Assembly (NCBI GenBank): GCA_028017165.1 | Contig: CM051526.1 | Span: 61,276,274-61,340,273 of the forward strand | Length of the DNA: 64,000 nt | Origin: Herpetospermum pedunculosum | Lineage: Eukaryota; Streptophyta; Magnoliopsida; Cucurbitales; Cucurbitaceae | Direction of reading: 5' to 3' | In this document: positions 57,297 through 64,000 of the stretch, piece after piece | Layout: each line of letters opens with the position of its first letter | Numbering within the stretch: position 1 is the first letter of the stretch | Notes under the pieces: model-generated | Told to the model about the DNA's origin: nothing | Database searches by the model: none | Seen by the model: the letters and a program-made list of their open reading frames with translations, nothing else | Program-made: the position numbers and the translations under genes

Positions 57297-58304
57297 TAAG
57301 TGGGCGTTTGGCCCAAGGAGAGTTGAAGGAGTTAGAGTTATAGTTGTTTAGTCTGGAGTTGTTTAGTGTGGGGAGTTGTTTAGTATGTGTGTTTGGAGCA
57401 GAGAGTTGTTTAGTCTGGAGTTCTGAAGTGTGTGCTATGTTTGGGTAGGGAGTTGTTGAACCTGAAGTTTTGACGTCTGAGTTTATTTTAGCTTTTTTTT
57501 TTTTGTATAATGTTTTTTTTCAACAAACTTTCAAGATTTCATTATTAAGGACTTCTGGCAAAATTATAAGAATGATTTTTTATTTTTTTATTTTATCTAT
57601 TGTTTACAAATTTAATTTGGAGACGAGAAAAATAATTTTGACCACAATACCTCACTTTTATTTTTCACTATGTTTCACATTAATTATCAAATATATATTC
57701 ATAGGACTTATTTTTTGTCATTTAATTTTAATTTCATGAATTCTACAGTTGAGATTTATTTTGTTTTATAAACGTATGTATATTTCACAAACTTGTTTTT
57801 AAGTGTTCAAGATTAGGGTAATGTAGAGATTTTATTGGTATTTTAGGGGTTAGGAATTAGGGTTTAAGATATTTTAGGGGTTATGATTAGGATATTTTAA
57901 GAGTTAGGAGTTGTGATTTTTATTTAAAGTACATTAACTTATTAACATCTCATGTTTTAAAAAAAATATCAGAACCCTTCAACCACCTCTTCTATTAAAA
58001 TTCATAAACTTTACTTAATTTATATGGAAAACATCTTATCAAACATGTTCCATCTAGATTTGAAAACAGTCGTGGTAATCTTGTTGTGACATAGAATCAC
58101 AATTAAATTCCTCTCTTCTGAATTGCACCAATGACTCGAAGCATCAATCACACCCTAAACTTGAAATAAGGAATCAAAATCAAAATCGAAGGAAAAAAAA
58201 CAAAAGAAACTCAATTTGTTCTCCTCTCCTCTCAAATCAAATTCTCACAAATTTCAGAGTTTTAGAAAAAAAAAAAAACAAAAGTTCAACTCTCATCCCC
58301 TTTT

Positions 58305-58893
58305 TGTTGAGTTGTAACGAGACTTAATGGATCAAGATCGCACCTACAATAGATTTAGAATAATAATAATAACGAAGAAGAAGAGAAGGAATAACACAAG
58401 AGAAGGAATAACACACGATGATTTTACGTGAAAAATCCCTAAACAAATTAGGGTAAAAACCACGGGCAATGATAGAAGAATTCCACTATAAAAATAGAAG
58501 TTACAAATTTCTATGGTGGAAGTACAAACTCTCCAAACTCTCTCATAATAAGAAACTGATCACTTTCTATTTTTATCTCACACTCACTGCTTTGAATTTG
58601 GAAATTTTGTGATGATATGCCAACAGTGCTCCACCTATTTATAGTCAAAGAGCCTTGATCTCCAACAACTTGTATGACCATAATTTTGGCACATATTGTC
58701 ATTGGATGAAGTGTAAGATCTAGTGGCCATAAATCTTCCTTGATGCAAATCCTATGGCCACAATTGTGCCACCTACTTGTCTTTGGATGAAATGTAAGAT
58801 CTAATGGCCATAAATCTTCCTTGATCTCCAAGCAAATCCTATGGACACAATTTTGCTACATATTGTCTTTGGATCAAACTTCATTATTTAACA
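58305..58893. mobile_element. Solo LTR (589 bp)
   Basis: Starts TGTTGAGTTGTAACGAG, ends CATTATTTAACA, with perfect flanks CTTTT (58300-58304 and 58894-58898). A GTGGCCATAAATCTTCCTTG segment is duplicated at about 58728-58825. Sequence like GATTTTACGTGAAAAATCCC is typical of plant copia LTRs. Confidence 0.5.
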
Positions 58894-59240
58894 CTTTTCT
58901 CCTACCTCTATCCATCTTCTTCAACTTCTAATTAAGAAAGGAATATAGAAAAACATCGCGAAATCTTACGAAAAAACTGGGGTGGGCGTTTGATGGAAAC
59001 TACATCGAACTTTATTCAAATCGAAGGAGTCTAGCGGTGACGAGTGATTATGTTGGAGATGTTGATTCCACCATTTGATTAAAGAGCGAATTAAGAATTT
59101 GATTGGAGGAAGAAGAAGAGAAAAAAAATTGAAGGAGAGGAAAAGAGAAAGTCACCGGGATGAAGAGAGAGAAACAAATTTCTTAAAGAAAGTGAGGAGT
59201 TGTACCGTCTGAGGAGTTGAACTCTTAGGATTAGGTTATT

Positions 59241-60302
59241 GGGCCAACTACAACAATAGCTAAAATGAGGCTATCCAAATTGAAAATAGCTAAACTAATT
59301 ATTTGGTTGAAAAATAGCTAACATCTCTAATTAGAAACTTCTCTAGAATGTAGTTGGACGAATATACTAAAAATTTAAATTCATAGATGGTTGTAAGAAA
59401 ATTATAAAAATGAGTGCTCTCGATAACTTCAAGTGTGGGTATATATTCGTAGTTACATCTATAACAATGTACATGTAAGTATATCATACGGAGTATATGC
59501 GTGTATATACACCATAAGCCATTAATCGTGAGCATTGGACAAATGATACCAAAAAAATATTAAAGCTGTTATGCATGTTGAATTTACCTGAGAAAACGTT
59601 CAATCAATTGTATCATCACCTCTGGGAAAACGTTCAATCAATTGTATCATCACCTGCAACATTGAATTAGGAGATTTGTCATCTTCCAAATCGATTTGAA
59701 ACAGTCATCGATTCTCAATTTTGAAATCCTCAACCTTGAAAAAAAACTAGCAACCTCAACCTTCTACATCGTTGAATGCTTGAATTGATCTGAAAATTTC
59801 GACTCTCAAAACTTTCTACGATGTATTTTCGGAGTGAGTAAGGATTTTCTTCTCCTTCAACTCTTGTCTCTATACATTGTCGTCGTTTTAACTTTGGAAA
59901 AAAAAAATGAACCCCTCTTCTTAAAATGCATGAATGTAGGAGGATAATCTAGGAGGGTTGTTAGGGGATGAATTTGTATTTTTTTTTTCTTTTTTGCTGT
60001 TAAACATTTTCAAATTTAAGTTATTGAGATTTTTTTCTTCTTCAAAACTCATGGACGTGGTTATTAGAAACATTTTCTTCAAAATCTATGAATTTGGTGG
60101 TTAAAAACTGAAAGAAATATTAAAAAAAAAGATTGGTTATATCGATTGCTCGTAAATAAACGTATATAGCAGGGGTATAGTAGGAATGAAAAATGTCAAC
60201 TTCACTTCCTAAAAGTATGGTAGCTACTAAATGAAAATATGAAACTTTCTTAGCTATTTTTCAATTCAATTTTTTATTTCTAGTTATTATTGAGAATTTC
60301 CC
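59241..60302. mobile_element. MULE-like element with 9-bp target duplication
   Basis: Perfect flanks TAGGTTATT (59232-59240 and 60303-60311). The body matches the right arm and one internal repeat of the long-TIR element at 12593, including CTCTCGATAACTTC and AAACGTTCAATCAATTG; the left arm has been lost. It supports the Mutator assignment of the larger element. Confidence 0.5.
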
Positions 60303-60475
60303 TAGGTTATTTTAACTATGGCAAAACAACTACTTGGGCCAAACAGTGAGCGGACTTCTCCCCCAACTCCTAGTCTGCTGGCCAAACAGGCCCTAATACT
60401 TCACTCTATTTCTTGATCCACGAGATGTGAAAAAGAAATGAAAGCGTTGTGATGGAATCAAGAACAACATTAAGG

Positions 60476-60576
60476 GGCCAAAGCGAGCATGGCTCAACGG
60501 GCATATGTATGTGTTGACGACCAACAGGTCTGTGGTTCGAATCCCCCACCCCTAATGTACTCAAAAAAAAAAAAAA
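60476..60576 (+). mobile_element. tRNA-derived SINE with target duplication
   Basis: GGCCAAAGCGAGCATGGCTC, GTCTGTGGTTCGAATCC, poly-A. Flanks AAGAACAACATTAAGG (60460-60475) and AAGAACAACACTAAGG (about 60581-60596) differ at one base. The target site includes the TAA and first bases of the Harbinger element at 60595. Confidence 0.5.
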
Positions 60577-61369
60577 AGAAAAGAACAACACTAAGGGAGT
60601 ATGTTTGGGAGTGATTGTTGAATTGATGATTTTATATAAAGAGATTTAATCCTAATTGATTTTGATATAATCATTTTGATGTTTGGTAAGGTATGAATTT
60701 CATAAAATGAGAATTGATTTTAGAATTATCAAATTCCTAATTTAGACATCATATTTGAAGAAATTATTAACTAATACAATTATTTAACTATTTACAGTAA
60801 TTAAGTTTTAAATTCATTATTTTTTTGAGAATTTATTTTTTCATTGAATTTTAGATTAATTTTTAAAAGGCCTAGTCTTATCTCCACTTTTAAAAAATTT
60901 CCAAATTCCTAAATCCTAATTGATTTTGATATAATCATTTTGATGTTTGGTAAGGTGTGAATTTCATAAAATGAGAATTGATTTTAGAATTACCAAATTC
61001 CTAATTTAGACATCATATTTGAAGAAATTATTAACTAATACAATTATTTAACTATTTACAGCAATTAAGTTTTAAATTCATTATTTTTTTGAGAATTTAT
61101 TTTTTTATTGAATTTTAGATTAATTTTTAAAAGGCCTAGTTTTATCTCCACTTTTAAAAAAATTCCAAGTTTCTAAATCAGAGTTTTCTTCTAAAAAAAA
61201 ATGTCCAAAATCAGTTCTTAAATCAGAGTTTTCTTCTAAAAAATTTCCTAAATCAGTTCCTAAATAGAGTTAATTTGGATTTCAATTAATATTTGGAAGA
61301 AAAAAAATAGGAAAGTAGAAGAAAAAAAAAAACGAAAAGAAAAAGGGAAAAAAGCCCTAAGTTGATCTC

Positions 61370-61620
61370 TTTCTTCATCCCCTCTCTCACCGCGATTGTT
61401 GCAGCCGCTACCCCCAGTCTTTGCAGTTTCTTCACCGCCGGTGACACCTCCAACAACTCCCTCATCCTTCGGCGATCTCAGACCTCCGACTATCATCTAC
61501 CCAAACAAATCTTTGACGACGCGCAAGTTATCTAGCCAAAGATCAGCGAACGTCTTCGTGTCGGCGATGACCCATGCGTGAGCCTCGATCAGCGGCGACT
61601 GCACACTCACTCGAAAATAA
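61370..61620. other. GC-rich, exon-like stretch inside the Harbinger element
   Basis: Open on both strands (frames at 61260-61496 and 61396-61581) but with no recognisable domain. Possibly captured leader or exon sequence. I do not call a gene. Confidence 0.5.
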
Positions 61621-61829
61621 TGGTAGAAGAAGAGGGATCATCTGAGGGAGGAGTTTGTTTTTAAAGAGGGAGGGGCTTCGAATGAGAGAGATGATTTAGG
61701 ACTTTGAAAATTTCAATTAAATATAAGGGTAATTTCGGTATTTCATATATGGATTAAATCAAGATAAAACTTGGAGGTGATTTACGGTCCATCACCTAAG
61801 CAAGAATCACCTACCAACTAATGGATGAA

Positions 61830-62605
61830 AGCTCAGTTTGGGATTGCGTTAGCTTTTAAAATAATTGCTTTCAGCTTTGCTTTTAGAAAAATCAGCTGTC
61901 ATAAACCTGATTAGTGTTTGGTAAATTTCAATTTAGAAGCACGTAAGTTCAAACAAAATTGGTATGGCTTGACAATAAAAAACCAAAATAAACATACTAT
62001 TTTAATTATTTATATTAGTTATTTATATGTTAATATTTAATATATGAATGATTATAATTTAATTATTTATAATTTTTATAGTTTAAATTAGAAATAATAT
62101 TTTGATATTTGTTCAGATTTATATGATAAAATGTTAGGAAAAAGAAAAACAATTGTGTGTATCTAAAACAAATTTTGAGTGACCATTTTTTCTTCTTCTT
62201 CTGTTTCTACTTTTTCCATTCAAATTAAGAAGAAAATTATGACTAAAAAAAACTGAGAAATAATCTTGATGTTTTTATGTAATTGACTTATGTTCATATA
62301 AAACTCAACTAATGTCCAACAGAGTAGAAATTAGTTGCATGAAAAAAGGAAAGACGTGGTGGAAGGATAAAAGATGTGGAAGGATAAAAGATGATAAATT
62401 GTCAGGAAAGTATTTTAATAGTAAAGGCGCCAGATTAACCGAGAAGCCAAAAGCTACTATTTAGAGATTCTCACCATCAAAGAATTTAGAAGGAATTAAG
62501 AAAGTGATTTTATATAAATTTTAAAAAAAATTGTTTTACCCAACAACAAAAGCGGTTAAGATTTTGTTAAAATTGATTTTTTATGTTTTCACCGCAATCC
62601 CAAAC
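61830..62605. mobile_element. Nested inverted-terminal element
   Basis: GCTCAGTTTGGGATTGCG at the left and, inverted, GGGCCCGTTTGGGATTGCGG at the right. The ends resemble 54869-55496. The target duplication is not clear. Confidence 0.5.
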
Positions 62606-62741
62606 GGGCCCGAAAAATCATTTAGATTTTTCTAAAATCAAAATTTTCATTTGCCAAACATCATCATTTCAATAAAAAGTGATTTTGGCAAGGACAAAAT
62701 TGATTTTGACCATGCCAAAATCACTCCCAAACATACCCTAA

Positions 62742-63131
62742 TCACATGTTTGGAAGTGATTTTGAAATGACAAAAATCACTTTTTCATATTCAAAATTAC
62801 TTTCATTTCAAAATTGTGATGTTTGACGAGAATATATAAGTAATTGATTTTCAAGTGATTTTTGGGGTGTGATCGTGAGAAATTAAAATTTTAAAATGGT
62901 TATTATTTTAAATTAAAAAATAAATCCTTCATTTTATATATATATATATATATTATTTTGTTTAAACATTGGTTGAAGGAGAACAATTTCTTTCCCTCAC
63001 ACCCACTCTGGTCCAGGTTCGATTCCTTCAATATACAAAATATTTTTTTCTTTCTAATTTTGATATATATATATATATATATATTATAAATATTATATAG
63101 ATCAATGTTTTAAAATTATATTTACATAGAT

Positions 63132-63169
<38 letters not shown>

Positions 63170-63554
63170 TTTGTTTGTTTGTTTGTTTGTTTGTAAAGGT
63201 ATATTTACATGGATGTAAACTACAAGTTAACGCTGAGGGGTAGAGAAAAAAAAGAGGAAATTTTTTTTTGAAGAAAAAAAAATTATTTTGTTATATATAT
63301 AATTTTTTTTTATCGGATATAATTGCTTAGTAAATAATTAAATAATTTCTCAAATATAAAGTAGAAATTTAGTAATTTTAAAATCACTTTTGAACAAACA
63401 AAACATTAATAATTCAAATTTATTTTTAATCATATAAAAATCACTTCAATCTAAACATTAAAATGATTATATAGGAATCAATTTTATAAAATCGATTATA
63501 ATTAAATCTTTTCCTCTAAGATCAACAACTCAACCATTACTTTCAAACATGTCC
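62742..63554. mobile_element. Harbinger-like MITE sharing a TAA with its neighbour
   Basis: Ends TCACATGTTTGGAAGTGATT and, inverted, GGACATGTTTGAAAGTAATG, flanked by TAA at 62739-62741 and 63555-63557. The left TAA is also the right flank of the element at 60595. Interior (TA)n, poly-T and (GTTT)n at 63126-63195. Confidence 0.5.
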
Positions 63555-63557
63555 TAA

Positions 63558-64000
63558 ACTCACTTTGTTGTTTGAGATGTGGATCCTTTGAGACAAAAAT
63601 TCTAACCTATACAACTTTCAACTAAACCTTGATTTTTTATGGTGATTTTTTTTCTTTTATCTTTGTTGAGAATATTTTAGTTATTTGATATCTCTATGAA
63701 AGTGTGTGCAATCTTTGAATGTAGTTTTTTTTTTTTTTTTTGAATGTGTGGATGATGAAGTTGTGGTTTTTGTGAAAGTGTAGATGTGTGAAAGTATTCT
63801 ACAAATCAATTTTTGTGCATTTTTTTAATGGTTAGGGTTTTTTTTTCAAATTCTCAACTCATGCCAAATAGTTGAAACTTCATGTCAAGCAATCCAAAAA
63901 ATGATAGAACTTTGAGCAATCCACTCCAAAATTAAAAAACCTAATCCATTAGTACTTTTTGATTTTTTTTTTTGAAATTTGACTCCAACAAAACATAGAG
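63558..64000. other. AT-rich sequence at the right edge
   Basis: No gene or element end recognised. Confidence 0.5.

Larger units (their letters stand above)
57300..60393. mobile_element. Large non-autonomous Harbinger-like element with nested insertions
   Basis: Ends GTGGGCGTTTGGCCCAAGG and, inverted, GGGCCTGTTTGGCCAGCAG, flanked by TAA (57297-57299 and 60394-60396). It contains a solo LTR (58305-58893) and a MULE relative (59241-60302); without them about 1.4 kb remain. No transposase found. Confidence 0.5.
60595..62738. mobile_element. Harbinger-like non-autonomous element (2144 bp)
   Basis: Ends GGGAGTATGTTTGGGAGTGA and, inverted, GGGTATGTTTGGGAGTGATT, flanked by TAA (60592-60594 and 62739-62741). 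It holds a 264-bp tandem duplication at about 60653-61180, a GC-richer exon-like stretch at 61370-61620, and a nested TIR pair at 61830-62605. Confidence 0.5.

Noticed and set aside
12267..60576. Many GGTTCGAATCC B-box sequences that look like tRNA genes
   Set aside because: They lack acceptor and anticodon stems, end in poly-A, and some have target duplications; they are tRNA-derived SINEs.
61260..61581. Possible gene in the GC-rich stretch inside a Harbinger element
   Set aside because: The open frames on both strands are short, lack motifs, and sit within transposon ends.
63126..63195. Poly-T/(GTTT)n tract as a functional terminator
   Set aside because: Simple repeat inside a MITE with no gene nearby.

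Overview
The window looks like an AT-rich eudicot nuclear chromosome segment. Genes are split by GT-AG introns, and the DNA between and inside genes is packed with small transposons, tRNA-derived SINEs, LTR retrotransposon remnants and simple repeats. The style of the SINEs, the LINE tail and the RGA-type NLR makes me think of Cucurbitaceae; that is recognition, not proof.

Genes. Four protein-coding genes can be modelled. (1) 1-3783, minus strand: a large acidic protein with one N-terminal C2H2 zinc finger, at least four exons, running off the left edge. (2) 19209-22658, plus strand: an intact single-exon CC-NBS-LRR (RGA-type) immune receptor of 1149 aa with an MHH variant of the MHD motif, an overlapping upstream ATG frame, and a splice-donor-like GTAAGT across its stop codon. 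(3) 26885-28962, minus strand: a two-exon UDP-glycosyltransferase of 482 aa, UGT75-like. (4) 46582-50990, plus strand: a five-exon GH17 plus X8/CBM43 beta-1,3-glucanase of 466 aa, closest in my memory to the anther-expressed A6 protein. A fifth, weak candidate is a short acidic reading frame at 24980-25417 broken by a TAA.

Layout. 1-4.2 kb: zinc-finger gene. 4.2-19 kb: transposon desert with Harbinger-like MITEs (TAA/TTA target duplications), MULE-type MITEs carrying tetO-like palindromes, a long-TIR MULE holding an hAT insertion, and SINEs. 19-23.7 kb: NLR. 24-26.5 kb: LINE tail, broken small ORF and a roughly 305-bp tandem repeat. 26.9-29 kb: UGT. 29-33.5 kb: GC-rich foldback elements, SINEs, another tetO-like MITE. 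33.6-35.5 kb: a complete non-autonomous CACTA element that captured a kinesin-light-chain-related gene fragment. 35.6-37.9 kb: a gag-only LTR element (TR-GAG). 38-42.7 kb: tandem repeats and an hAT element with a solo LTR inside it. 43-44.8 kb: copia remnants. 46.6-51 kb: the glucanase, with five TE or SINE pieces in its introns. 51.2-54.2 kb: a copia element with gag, protease and integrase but no reverse transcriptase. 54.8-63.6 kb: nested Harbinger, CACTA, MULE, solo-LTR and SINE insertions.

The genes do not form a pathway or cluster; they are separate loci in a repeat-rich setting. The most unusual material is in the mobile DNA: two copia copies missing the same RT/RNase H block, which implies a non-autonomous family that spread in that state, and a MULE MITE family whose interior repeats a palindrome matching the bacterial tetO core. 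I did not find a clearly new multi-gene system.
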